A stretch of DNA of 64,000 nt from Martinezella lusitana (lineage in GTDB: Bacteria; Pseudomonadota; Alphaproteobacteria; Rhizobiales; Rhizobiaceae): the NCBI RefSeq assembly GCF_010668395.1, contig NZ_WUEY01000005.1, positions 372,001 to 436,000 of the forward strand. The letters are read 5' to 3'. Under the pieces are notes generated by a model. The model saw only the letters and a list, made by a program, of their open reading frames with translations, searched no databases and was not told where the DNA came from. Positions 29,151 through 38,181 of the stretch are shown here, piece after piece (the stretch's first letter is position 1; every line of letters starts with the position of its first letter). Both the position numbers and the translations under genes were made by a program.

Positions 29151-30536
29151 ATGAACACACCGCATGCTGATCTCGCAGCCGGACCGATCGGCGTCACCAG
29201 GGCTGGAAGCAGCATGGCAAAACCCGTGGCGATCATCGGCGGCCTTCTCTGGCTGATCGTCGCCTCCCCGACCGTCCTCGAGACCGACGCCTACCGCTAT
29301 GCCACTGCGCTCCTGTCTCTGATCGCACTCGTCTACTATATGAGGGCGCCGGTGCGGCCGCGCACGGACTGGATCGGCTGGCTCTGCATGGGCTGGGCCT
29401 TCTATGTCGTGGTCCGTTTCGGCATCACCCTCTGGCTGACGCCACAGCACGATATCGGCGCCTCGGACTGGCTCTACGCCTTCCCGTTCTTCTTCCCCAT
29501 CATGGGTGTCGCCCTCCTGCTTTACGAGGAGGTGATGGAAAAGATCGTTGCGGCCTATTTCGTCATGGTCCTCGTCATGCTGATCGCCACGCAGCATTTC
29601 CGCGAGGTCTTTGCCGGCGAAACCGTGCGCCCGCTGATCATGAACAATCAGATTCACGGCGCCGTCGCCTGCGGCATGATCGTGATCTTCACCATATTCT
29701 GGCTGCTGCACTACGTGACCGAAAAATCCAGCGACCGCCGGATCGCCCGCTACGCCTATGTCGTTTCGCCCTTCATCCTCGCGCTCTGTCTTATCGCCAT
29801 CTATGGCGCCAAATCGAAGGGTGTCTGGTTGGCGCTCGGCATAACCCTGCCGCTCCTCGCCCTCCTTTCCCTGACCTATCTGCGCATGAAGGCCGGCCTC
29901 ATTGCCATTGTCGTACTGGCGGCCCTGCTGATCGCCGGCATCTATGGCGTGCGGCACAACCTCGACAAGACGGCCGGCCCGACCGTGTCGGCAGCCGTTT
30001 CCATGGTGGAAAACATGGCCGACGGCCATGAGGTGGGCGGCGTGGTATCGAATGCGATCAGCTCCACCAACACGCCGGTATCGATGGACGAGCGCCTGCA
30101 GCTCTGGTCCAACAGCTGGGAGGTCTTCTCCTCCGCACCGATCTTCGGCTGGGGCAACCGCTGGCTGGAGCGCTGGGCCGAGACGCGCTATTCCCACGTC
30201 CAATACACGCTGCTGCACAATGGCTATCTGGAGATCCTGGTCCGATACGGCCTGTTCGGCGCGGCCGTGATGGGCTTCATGCTCGGTGTCTTCATCCGCG
30301 CCGTATGGCGCGCCTGCAAGGCGGGGGTCATCCCCCGCGCCGCATGGCACGCCTATATCGTATGCCTGTTCTTCTTCTCGCTGACCCTGCTCAGCAATTC
30401 CAACAACCGCCTGGCCATCGGCGAAAGCCTGGCCATAGCCTCCTCCGCCTTCGCCTGTTGGTGCCACATGCGCACCAAGGGCGAATATCTGGCGGCGGCA
30501 AGGCCGGTTTCGCAGGGAGCAGCTGCAGGCGCTTGA
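29151..30536 (+). CDS. O-antigen ligase/polymerase-like membrane protein
   Basis: 461 residues with about ten to twelve hydrophobic helices and one long periplasmic loop (about residues 275-345). The loop carries W-G-N-R-W and the H-N-G-Y-L segment, which fit the Wzy_C/O-antigen ligase superfamily (WaaL, Wzy, PglL). It should transfer a lipid-linked glycan to lipid A-core or polymerise units. With a Wzm/Wzt exporter in the same region, a WaaL-like ligase role is more likely than Wzy. TTG 29136 is a possible earlier start. Confidence 0.85.
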   Translation: MNTPHADLAAGPIGVTRAGSSMAKPVAIIGGLLWLIVASPTVLETDAYRYATALLSLIALVYYMRAPVRPRTDWIGWLCMGWAFYVVVRFGITLWLTPQHDIGASDWLYAFPFFFPIMGVALLLYEEVMEKIVAAYFVMVLVMLIATQHFREVFAGETVRPLIMNNQIHGAVACGMIVIFTIFWLLHYVTEKSSDRRIARYAYVVSPFILALCLIAIYGAKSKGVWLALGITLPLLALLSLTYLRMKAGLIAIVVLAALLIAGIYGVRHNLDKTAGPTVSAAVSMVENMADGHEVGGVVSNAISSTNTPVSMDERLQLWSNSWEVFSSAPIFGWGNRWLERWAETRYSHVQYTLLHNGYLEILVRYGLFGAAVMGFMLGVFIRAVWRACKAGVIPRAAWHAYIVCLFFFSLTLLSNSNNRLAIGESLAIASSAFACWCHMRTKGEYLAAARPVSQGAAAGA

Positions 30537-30599
30537 GCTTAAATACGGCCCACGCCTATACCTGCCAGGCAGAAAACCGCGACTTTCCCCGGTCGCTGT

Positions 30600-31583
30600 T
30601 CAAACACTAAGTGTTCTCTCCCAGCTGAGCGCTGTTTTAACAATGAATTCCAAATCATTGTGCTGAGGAATCCAATCCAATTCCGACATGGCTTTTTGTG
30701 CATTGGCAACAACCGACGCAGCGTCTCCTGGACGGCGGGGAGCTAAATTTACTGTAAAATCAGTCCCCGAAACACGCTTGACGCAGTCCAGAACCTCCAG
30801 GACAGAGTATCCCGTACCGTACCCGCAGTTGGCGATTAAGGAATCGCCACCTTGGCGCATCCGGTCAACTGCTTTCAGATGCGCATTGGCAAGATCACTG
30901 ACGTGAATATAATCACGCACGCAGGTGCCGTCTGGCGTCGGGTAATCGGTTCCGAACACGCTGAGGCTTGCACGTTTCCCTAAAGCCGTCTCACAGGCGA
31001 CCTTCAACAGGTGCGTTGCACCCGCTGTGGACTGACCGACGCGGCCTTTTGGATCACTCCCTGCAACGTTGAAGTATCTAAGTGCGGTATAGTTGAATTC
31101 GGGGTGCGCAAAAGCAGCATCGCGGAGCATAATTTCGGTCATCAGTTTTGACGATCCGTATGGTGATTCAGGATGCAGTTCTGCGGTTTCCAAAACCGGG
31201 TCTGAACTTACGGGCGTTCCATATACAGCCGCAGTTGAAGAAAATACGAAGTTTCGGATACGCGCTTCTATCGCTGCAGCAATCAACGCACGCGATTTTG
31301 CTGTATTGTTCTCGTAGTACTTAAGGGGATTTGCAACTGATTCTGGAACAGCGACAGAGCCAGCGAAATGAATAATGGTGTCGATTTCGTGGCTTGAGAA
31401 TATCTGGTTCAATAGCGCCTGATCGGCAATATCGCCTTTGTAAAGAATGGCCTCTGGCGCTACTGCCCATTCAAAACCGGTTGAAAGACAATCTAACACA
31501 ACCACACGTTCTCCCGCTTCAATGAGCGACCAAACCGTATGGCTACCAATATAGCCGGCTCCGCCTGTAACTAGAACCGTCAT
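30600..31583 (-). CDS. galE: UDP-glucose 4-epimerase, second copy
   Basis: 327 residues with G-G-A-G-Y-I-G-S-H near residue 10, Y-G-S-S-K near 145 and the Y-F-N-V-A-G segment. It differs clearly from the first copy at 22472 and its DNA is richer in A+T, marking the left edge of the atypical O-antigen block. It would supply UDP-galactose (or UDP-GalNAc) to the neighbouring glycosyltransferases. It is followed by the end of the ligase gene transcribed in the opposite direction. Confidence 0.92.
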   Translation of the reverse strand: MTVLVTGGAGYIGSHTVWSLIEAGERVVVLDCLSTGFEWAVAPEAILYKGDIADQALLNQIFSSHEIDTIIHFAGSVAVPESVANPLKYYENNTAKSRALIAAAIEARIRNFVFSSTAAVYGTPVSSDPVLETAELHPESPYGSSKLMTEIMLRDAAFAHPEFNYTALRYFNVAGSDPKGRVGQSTAGATHLLKVACETALGKRASLSVFGTDYPTPDGTCVRDYIHVSDLANAHLKAVDRMRQGGDSLIANCGYGTGYSVLEVLDCVKRVSGTDFTVNLAPRRPGDAASVVANAQKAMSELDWIPQHNDLEFIVKTALSWERTLSV

Positions 31584-31706
31584 GATGTTCTCCTAAGTTT
31601 GTATTCTGTGTGAAGGCAAAAGCGAGCTGAGACGCTCCGTTGCAACCCCTAAACGCGCAACCATCAAGCCGGCCGACTTGCGTACCGCCGACCGGCCGAC
31701 GTTAAA

Positions 31707-34379
31707 TCAGGAATAGGTATCCACTTTGACGGTCTGCGCGTTTTTCTCGCCCTCTAACCATCGTTTCGCTAGATCGGAAATCGTTTTTTCGGCTTGGGCA
31801 ATCATCTTGGAATATTTGTCATTCTCAAATCCCCAAAGAGTCGAGGCGACATCTTCTCTATGACCAACGAGAAATGGGAGGGCGACGACGATCACCAAGT
31901 CATCGCTGTTCTCAAGATATCTGTCGATCGCATTGCTATCCACGTCGGTATTCTCAGGATCCCAACGCGCCAGGAGATTTAGTGCACGATTGTTGTAAAT
32001 GTTAAAGACTGTGCTTGTCATATGGTCCAGCCTGACAAACATCATGCCTTTCCATACCTCTACACCAAGTACACGAGTATTAGGATGGACCGAGGCTATC
32101 ACTCCCGAGAAGATATCCCATCTACCGGTCTGTGCGAGGTACTCGCGGATGATCTCAACCTTGCCTTCATGACCTTCATGAAAGAGCACATCATCTTCGA
32201 ACACGGTCAATTGAGGCAGCCCCTTGGCTAAAGCATAGCGTGCCAAAGCGGAATAGCTTGCCCCGCAGCCGACCCAACCTTTCGTATTGCGAATACCGTC
32301 GAAAATTGCGCAATCCTTGGGTTTCTCAGCGAGAAATGTCTGCCGGCGATCAATCGTTTCGGGCATGGAAAGCACGACCTGGGCACCGTCACTATCGAGA
32401 TAAATCTCGCCTTCGAGCATTTTGCCCATGCGAAGGGAACCGATGTTCGCCAAGAAGCGATCGATCATGAACGTGAAACGGCTCGCGCTTGCTTGCGCCG
32501 ATTTCCGGACAGCAACATCAATCTGGTCGCCTTCAGCGATGATTGCCTTTGCGGCCTCCAGCATCGCCTCGATCGAACCCTGCTCAAAAAACCGAACAGC
32601 GTCTCCGAGCTCCGGGTAATCTTGCTGATCCTGCGAACTCTCCGACAAAACCGGAACGCCTAGCGACAGACATTCCTGTATACGCGGCATCTCCAACAGG
32701 GCGTTCTCATAGTAGTGAATATTGATGACCGCCCGCGCTTTGCGAATCAATTGGTGCATTTCGTCGCCAAAGACGTCGTTGCAGAGCTTCACCGAAAAAT
32801 GCTGCTTGAGAGCATCAAGCATTGGGCTTCGCCTCGGCGAGCTGTAGTAGTCACCATAGAAGATAAAATCGTATTCCTTCTGAGAAGGATCGACTGGCGC
32901 CGGCGGTTCCAGCGATGTGCCAATGGGCAGATAATTGACGTGTGGATAGGCTATGCTCTTGCTTGCCAGGAACTCTATATTTACGGTTGCATATTCCAGG
33001 ACCGCCAACGAGTTCTGCAGAGCATTTAGGTAGGCCGGGGTGAACCAACGAGAGCTTACGGATTGCTCAAGTTGAAAGATGACACGCTTCTCGCCAGGCG
33101 GCAGCCGCTCGAACATCTGCGCACAAAGCACTATGTAGAGATCGTGATTAAACACCCTTGGAGCTTCAGTCATGATCTCTGTGGCGATACCGTGCCGCTC
33201 CAAGCGCTCCGCAATACATTGCGCAATGAAAAGGGTATGAGGGGTACTCATGATTCCCCAAACCCGTCCATTGGCCTGCTGCAGCCGACTACGGATATAC
33301 TCCAGTTTCGCCTGCCTGCGATAATACGTTGCTCTGCTCAAAAGACCCTTCACATCGCCTCTACGCAAATACCCAAGAGCATTGACGGCGCGGCTACGCG
33401 ATGCGCGAAGATGGGCTGAAAGCCTAGGCGCTTGGCCGAGAGCACGCCTGACGACGCGCAACGGTCTCGTCACTTTCCACGACGAGGATGCAAGAATCGC
33501 TTGGTATTTCTGCTCCGACACCTCTCGCGAAAGCTGCTCCGCCTCAAGCCCCGCCTGAAGTTTCGGTATTTCAGCAACTAGGTTGCGCAAGCGATCCAGC
33601 TCATCGTCTCGCCAGGCGACTTCCTTGGTCCAGGACTGCACCACTTCCGTATCGTTGAGTGGCTGCTCCAGAAGTCCGGTCTCCATGGTTCCTATCTCGC
33701 CGTCGGAGGCCAAGGCAAGCAGGTAGAGCGGTTCAGTGACACCCCGAGCGGCTTCTAGTTCTCCTGATCTGAGGACATAGCTCCGTGCCGATGATAAGCC
33801 ATCTGTCGGAAGAAGTAGCGATCCATAGCAAATTCTCTGCGAGAAATAATTAACATTCCTAAAGTATTTTTCCATAAGTTCATGGAACTCCTCCTCGTAG
33901 AGTTCCTTGACATGAAATTCGTTATGGAAATTACGAAGGTCAGAGTAGTATTTCTTATCAGGGCTTGAGATTAACAACTGCCCACCGGGCCGCAGGACGC
34001 GCTTGAACTCCCGGAAAGTTTCATCGTGCTTGTCGTGATGCTCAAGCGTTTCGAAGCTCACGATCAGATCAATACTATTATCTGCACATGGGATCGCCGC
34101 ACATTCGCCTACCCGGAAGGTAAGATTGGGTCGCTGATATTTCGCATTGGCATGGTCAACGGCTTCAGCCGCGATATCGACACCGATAACCTGGGCGGCA
34201 TGGAGCGAGAGAAGATCGCTTCCGTAGCCTTCGCCACTGGCTATATCAAGAACCACTTTACCCTTCGCAAGCTCTACGGCACTTAGGTAACGATGCAAGT
34301 GCTCAATAACGATATTGCCAGAGACTTCGGGTACAAATCGTTCGCCAGTGAATTCCATTTTATCCTTCAAACCAGACAT
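31707..34379 (-). CDS. Three-domain methyltransferase-glycosyltransferase-GT25 protein
   Basis: 890 residues with at least three modules. Residues about 35-160 are a class I SAM methyltransferase (D-I-A-S-G-E-G motif I, later L-R-P-G-G). About 265-320 is a charged linker/coiled coil. About 370-660 resembles CgeB/YkvP-type glycosyltransferases (C-L-S-L-G-V-P-V-L near 590). About 670-880 is a GT25 domain (G-C-G-A-S-Y-S-A followed by V-F-E-D-D). No membrane segment is seen. It probably modifies and caps O-antigen chains. ATG 34379 has GGAGGC upstream and is one base after the wzt stop, so it is in one operon with wzt and wzm. Confidence 0.85.
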   Translation of the reverse strand: MSGLKDKMEFTGERFVPEVSGNIVIEHLHRYLSAVELAKGKVVLDIASGEGYGSDLLSLHAAQVIGVDIAAEAVDHANAKYQRPNLTFRVGECAAIPCADNSIDLIVSFETLEHHDKHDETFREFKRVLRPGGQLLISSPDKKYYSDLRNFHNEFHVKELYEEEFHELMEKYFRNVNYFSQRICYGSLLLPTDGLSSARSYVLRSGELEAARGVTEPLYLLALASDGEIGTMETGLLEQPLNDTEVVQSWTKEVAWRDDELDRLRNLVAEIPKLQAGLEAEQLSREVSEQKYQAILASSSWKVTRPLRVVRRALGQAPRLSAHLRASRSRAVNALGYLRRGDVKGLLSRATYYRRQAKLEYIRSRLQQANGRVWGIMSTPHTLFIAQCIAERLERHGIATEIMTEAPRVFNHDLYIVLCAQMFERLPPGEKRVIFQLEQSVSSRWFTPAYLNALQNSLAVLEYATVNIEFLASKSIAYPHVNYLPIGTSLEPPAPVDPSQKEYDFIFYGDYYSSPRRSPMLDALKQHFSVKLCNDVFGDEMHQLIRKARAVINIHYYENALLEMPRIQECLSLGVPVLSESSQDQQDYPELGDAVRFFEQGSIEAMLEAAKAIIAEGDQIDVAVRKSAQASASRFTFMIDRFLANIGSLRMGKMLEGEIYLDSDGAQVVLSMPETIDRRQTFLAEKPKDCAIFDGIRNTKGWVGCGASYSALARYALAKGLPQLTVFEDDVLFHEGHEGKVEIIREYLAQTGRWDIFSGVIASVHPNTRVLGVEVWKGMMFVRLDHMTSTVFNIYNNRALNLLARWDPENTDVDSNAIDRYLENSDDLVIVVALPFLVGHREDVASTLWGFENDKYSKMIAQAEKTISDLAKRWLEGEKNAQTVKVDTYS

Positions 34380-34380
34380 A

Positions 34381-35751
34381 TCACGCCTCCGCTCTGAGGC
34401 TAACATTCGACATCGGAACCCCAACAAGACCTGTCGCGACCATCGAGGTTTCGGATCGTATTACCATGGCGTCATAAATCCAATGATGCTGGACATGTAC
34501 GTTCTGGTTACCATCCGCGATTGCTACGCCTAGCGCGTAGTCGCCTGCAGGCAGAATGGGCATACGGAATGCGAACTCAGCCACCAGCTTTCCCCCGGCC
34601 GGGCAAGATACCCGATGATCTATTGTCGTCAGATAGGTGTTTTCACCAAAAAGAGTTTGCCCGAGCCTATCCTTGAACATGAACCCAATAATCGGCGATG
34701 CAAGATCCTCGTAGATTTTCGCTTCGACTTGCACGACCACATACTCGCCGCCAATAACCCAGCTCAATGGATTTCCAGCTCTATTGCGTAAGGTCACATT
34801 GACGATCTCGGCATGCTTCTTCCCAAAGCTGTCGCTATCTGGGTTGAACGTGAAAACCTGCAAGTCGTTTCTAAGGTTGGATGCATTCAGAAAAGCCAGT
34901 CGGCCATCGATAATTGCTTCCATCTGGGCGTCTTCCCGCGTGCTCTCCATTCCCTCAGACACGGTAGAATTCATCGTTGGCGTAGCGTCGTCCTGTGAAT
35001 AATAGGCTTCCAAATAGCGGTTGCAGACATCTTTTGGCTGCCCATCCATAACGACAGCACCCTTATCCAGCCAAATCGCCCTCGTGCAGAGCCCACGGAC
35101 AGCCGCAGTGTCATGGCTAACGAAAATGATGCTCCCGCGCTTTATAAAATCATGCAGAAAACGCATGCACTTCTGCGTGAAGAATGCATCCCCCACGGAA
35201 AGCGCCTCGTCAATGACAAGCAAATCCGCGTCGATGTGAGCTATGACCGCAAATGCCAAGCGTACATACATGCCGCTGGAATATGTCTTTACCGGCTGAT
35301 CGATAAAATCGCCAATATCAGCGAAGCTCAGGATCGCATCGAAGCGATCCTTAATCTGCTGATCCGTCAGTCCAAGAAGGGAAGCGTTGAGAAAAACATT
35401 CTCACGTCCAGTGAACTCAGGATTGAATCCCGAGCCTAGCTCCAGCAGGGCCCCGATGCGACCGACGGTGGACACCTCTCCCGCAGTTGGATTCAATGTT
35501 CCACAGATCATCTGCAACAGCGTCGACTTGCCACTGCCATTACGACCGACAATGCCAACCGTTTCCCCCTTCTTGATGGTGAAGGAAACGTCGTGCAGAG
35601 CCCAAAATTCACGAAAATAGTTGCGCGCACCAAATCCAAACAGTGATCGCATTCGTGGTACGATCATCTGCTTGAGGCGATCACGAGGATTGTCATAAAT
35701 GTGGTAGCATTTGGAGAGCCCGCTTGCTGCGATCACGGTGTCAGAGGACAT
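34381..35751 (-). CDS. wzt: O-antigen export ABC transporter ATPase with C-terminal carbohydrate-binding domain
   Basis: 456 residues. The N-terminal ATPase (about 1-250) has G-R-N-G-S-G-K-S-T, the Y-S-S-G-M-Y signature and L-L-V-I-D-E. The C-terminal 180 residues form the Wzt_C-like beta-sandwich that recognises the capped end of the O-polysaccharide. It drives transport of undecaprenol-linked glycan across the inner membrane with Wzm. Start 35751 overlaps the permease 3' end by 11 bases. Terminal recognition of a methylated end would tie its function to the methyltransferase encoded next. Confidence 0.92.
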   Translation of the reverse strand: MSSDTVIAASGLSKCYHIYDNPRDRLKQMIVPRMRSLFGFGARNYFREFWALHDVSFTIKKGETVGIVGRNGSGKSTLLQMICGTLNPTAGEVSTVGRIGALLELGSGFNPEFTGRENVFLNASLLGLTDQQIKDRFDAILSFADIGDFIDQPVKTYSSGMYVRLAFAVIAHIDADLLVIDEALSVGDAFFTQKCMRFLHDFIKRGSIIFVSHDTAAVRGLCTRAIWLDKGAVVMDGQPKDVCNRYLEAYYSQDDATPTMNSTVSEGMESTREDAQMEAIIDGRLAFLNASNLRNDLQVFTFNPDSDSFGKKHAEIVNVTLRNRAGNPLSWVIGGEYVVVQVEAKIYEDLASPIIGFMFKDRLGQTLFGENTYLTTIDHRVSCPAGGKLVAEFAFRMPILPAGDYALGVAIADGNQNVHVQHHWIYDAMVIRSETSMVATGLVGVPMSNVSLRAEA

Positions 35752-36589
35752 CAGCAAAGCCCTTGCGTGTTTTCTGGAACCAAGCAAACCCCAGCCAAGC
35801 CACAACAGCGGATCCGAGGAGTTCAAGCCAGTAATATGTCAGGTCCGTCGGCTGCCTCCAAAAAAGGATCTGCCGCATCTGCTCGATCACCATTGCCAGA
35901 GGATTCAGCAACACTATGGACTGAAATCTCTCCGGCAAGGCGGAGACGGGGTAGAAAATCGGCGAAAGGAACATCGTTATCGTTACGACGATGCCAACGA
36001 GTTGACCCACATCCCTGACATAGACACCAAGAGAAGCAAGCCCCCACGATAGCCCCATAATGAACAGGATCAACGGAAGAATAACGAGCGGAAGCAGCAA
36101 TAATGATGGCGCCGGAAGACCAAAAAGAAAAACAAACACCACAAGCCACACCGAAAGACTAATAAGAGCATTTAGCAGGGCAACAAAAATATTCACCCAC
36201 GGCAATATCTCCAGAGGAAATATTAGCTTTTTGACATAATTACTATTACTGATAATAGTTGCTGGCGCTCTGGATATACACTCGGAGAATATATTAAAAA
36301 TAATTAGCCCGAGAAACAGCAACAAGGCGAATTCGGTTTTAGAGTCGCCGCCGCCGCCCCAGCGCGCTTTGAAAATGACGCTGAACACAAATGTATAGAC
36401 GACCAGCATCAAGAGAGGGTTGAAGAGCGCCCATAAGATACCAAAAATCGACCCCCTATATCGCGCCGCCATGTCCCGCCGCACGAGAGTCATGATAAGG
36501 TGCCGATGAACGTAGAGACTGCGAATTGCCGCGACAGGGTGTATTGGATATTTATTCATAGCTGATGACACATCTTTCGGCCGTTGCAT
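35741..36589 (-). CDS. wzm: O-antigen export ABC transporter permease
   Basis: 282 residues of the ABC-2 type (Wzm/KpsM), with about six hydrophobic helices and a conserved N-terminal R-R-D-x-x-A-R-Y-R-G-S-x-x-G segment (about residues 37-50) just before the first helix. It forms the channel with Wzt. ATG 36589 is used; ATG 36559 is an alternative. The gene is A+T-rich compared with the flanking rfb genes. Confidence 0.93.
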   Translation of the reverse strand: MQRPKDVSSAMNKYPIHPVAAIRSLYVHRHLIMTLVRRDMAARYRGSIFGILWALFNPLLMLVVYTFVFSVIFKARWGGGGDSKTEFALLLFLGLIIFNIFSECISRAPATIISNSNYVKKLIFPLEILPWVNIFVALLNALISLSVWLVVFVFLFGLPAPSLLLLPLVILPLILFIMGLSWGLASLGVYVRDVGQLVGIVVTITMFLSPIFYPVSALPERFQSIVLLNPLAMVIEQMRQILFWRQPTDLTYYWLELLGSAVVAWLGFAWFQKTRKGFADVL

Positions 36590-36611
36590 CGCAGATTTGA
36601 AGCCCGCCTGG

Positions 36612-36988
36612 CTAGAACGTCAGCATCTTTAAGGGATAAAGAAACAGCGTCCCTTCAATAGGCCAGTGAATACCCAGATCAACACCACGCCAATCTGCGT
36701 TGAACTCGGATGCGGGAATGAAAAAAATCGGCAGTTTTATAGAGGGAATGCGCGTACTTGTTCAAAATGACAAATCCATGCAAAAACCCTCTCTGGCCCC
36801 AAATTGCTTCTGTTCTCCGTGTTAAGGTATAGGCGTACCCGGTGTCCCAAATAAGATGAAGAGCGTCGGATGTCTACCGAAACATCGCGCATTTCACCAT
36901 CCGCCATGAGTACCGACTTATAGCGCTTCATATCTTGCACCGTTTCAACACGAACGACACCGAGGGACTAAAACTTTGAAACTTTCAT
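36612..36988 (-). pseudogene. Degenerate rfbC (dTDP-4-dehydrorhamnose 3,5-epimerase) remnant
   Basis: An AAGGA box precedes ATG 36988, but the frame meets TAG after six codons. The same frame continues with a segment whose D-V-S-V-D-I-R-R-S-S matches D-V-A-V-D-I-R-Q-S-S of the intact rfbC at 38182. One extra base then shifts the frame; the alternative frame reads G-F-L-H-G-F-V-I-L-N-K, the match of G-F-A-H-G-F. A second shift at a T-run leads to G-I-H-W-P-I-E-G and a final TAG at 36612, matching the family C-terminus. The central part with the catalytic His motif (R-G-L-H-Y-Q) is deleted. It is about 125 codons against about 180. Confidence 0.75.
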
Positions 36989-37131
36989 CGATTTTCCTTT
37001 TTTCTAGTGGAATCATAAGTGGAAATTCCGGTTCCAGTAGTTCAATTTAAAAGATGCGCGGCATGCCAAATATTCATGGAAACACAATTCTCACTCGCGC
37101 GCCTTAATGCAGCCTTGCATTGGTAATCGCC

Positions 37132-37977
37132 ATGGATAGTACAATGACGATTGATATCGTTGAAGATCAGTGTCAACAGGGCGCGGCGCTCCTCTCTATT
37201 TGCATCGTCACGTATCGCCCGGAGCTTGCGGTCCTTGGCGCAACTCTCGAAAGTCTGAGGGTTGCAATCGCTCGGCTCGATGGCAACCATGCAGCCGTAA
37301 CGATCGTCGACAACTCGCCGGAGGGTTCCCTTTCCGGCTGGTTGGCTGATCATTTCCGCGATCTTTCCGTTCGCCTGTTGAGCGGACACGGAAATGTCGG
37401 CTTTGCGCGCGCGAACAACATGGCGATGGATGATGTCGGCGATCTCCATCTCGTACTCAATCCGGATGTCGTTCTGAGCCCCGACAGTCTCGCAAACGCG
37501 GTGGACTTCCTGAAGCAGCACCCTGACTGCGGGCTGGTGACCCCTTTGGCCGTGGGAACAGATGGCACGCGCCAATATCTGTGCAAGCGGTATCCCGCTC
37601 TCTTCGATCTCGCATTAAGGGGTTTTGGGCCAAAAAGCTTGCGCCGGCTTTTCAAGAAGCGGCTTGACCATTACCAGATGGCGGACATCTCCGACGACGG
37701 CGTATTCTGGGACCCGCCGATCATCAGCGGATGCTTCATGCTCTTCCGTGGCGAGATTTTCCGAAAGCTTTCCGGTTTCGATCCCAGCTATTTTCTCTAT
37801 TTCGAGGATTTCGACCTGTCTTTGCGCGCGGGCGGCGTGACGCGCATAGCCTTCCTTCCGACGGTTAGAATCGTTCACGGTGGCGGGGACGCGGCGCGCA
37901 AGGGCCTCTGGCACATCCGGCAATTCGTTCGCTCGGGATATACCTTCTATCGGAAATTCGGCCTGAAGCTGCTTTGA
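37132..37977 (+). CDS. GT2 glycosyltransferase (rhamnosyltransferase-like)
   Basis: About 281 residues, GT-A fold: C-I-V-T-Y at the first strand (about residue 25), V-D-N-S near 60, the nucleotide-binding N-P-D-V segment near 110 and a Y-F-E-D-F-D-L-S-L-R motif near 230 typical of the WbbL/rhamnosyltransferase group. It would add a sugar, plausibly L-rhamnose given the neighbouring dTDP-rhamnose genes. The start is uncertain: TTG 37120, ATG 37132 and ATG 37144 all lack a good RBS. Confidence 0.88.
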   Translation: MDSTMTIDIVEDQCQQGAALLSICIVTYRPELAVLGATLESLRVAIARLDGNHAAVTIVDNSPEGSLSGWLADHFRDLSVRLLSGHGNVGFARANNMAMDDVGDLHLVLNPDVVLSPDSLANAVDFLKQHPDCGLVTPLAVGTDGTRQYLCKRYPALFDLALRGFGPKSLRRLFKKRLDHYQMADISDDGVFWDPPIISGCFMLFRGEIFRKLSGFDPSYFLYFEDFDLSLRAGGVTRIAFLPTVRIVHGGGDAARKGLWHIRQFVRSGYTFYRKFGLKLL

Positions 37978-38097
37978 CGCAATATGATGGCGAACGTCAT
38001 TCGTCCCGGCAGCTCTTCCGAGATACTCCTGTTGCCGTCTGGCAGAAGGCCGATGATACCCAACACCGGTCGTAGATCGATACCCCTGTTCAGACGG

Positions 38098-38153
38098 GAG
38101 CTATTCCGGACGGAAAACCGCTGCACACTTTTCCTGGAATTTCTCTAAGCTCT
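38098..38153. repeat. Possible rhizobial interspersed repeat
   Basis: The stretch containing TTCCGGACGGAAAACCGCTG and CACACTTTTCCTGGAATT resembles a short intergenic sequence I recall as very common in Rhizobium and Agrobacterium genomes. Only one copy is in this window, so the repeat status rests on memory and not on a count. It is in the gap between the GT2 gene and rfbC. Confidence 0.4.
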
Positions 38154-38181
38154 GAACAGTTTGCTCGGGACGGACGCCGCT

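Noticed and set aside
28337..30467. Long minus-strand open frames over the sugar transferase and ligase genes
   Set aside because: Antisense shadows; the plus-strand products have membrane helices and known motifs.
36737..36940. 67-codon frame read as a separate small protein
   Set aside because: It matches an internal part of RmlC and continues in other frames; treated as part of the rfbC pseudogene.
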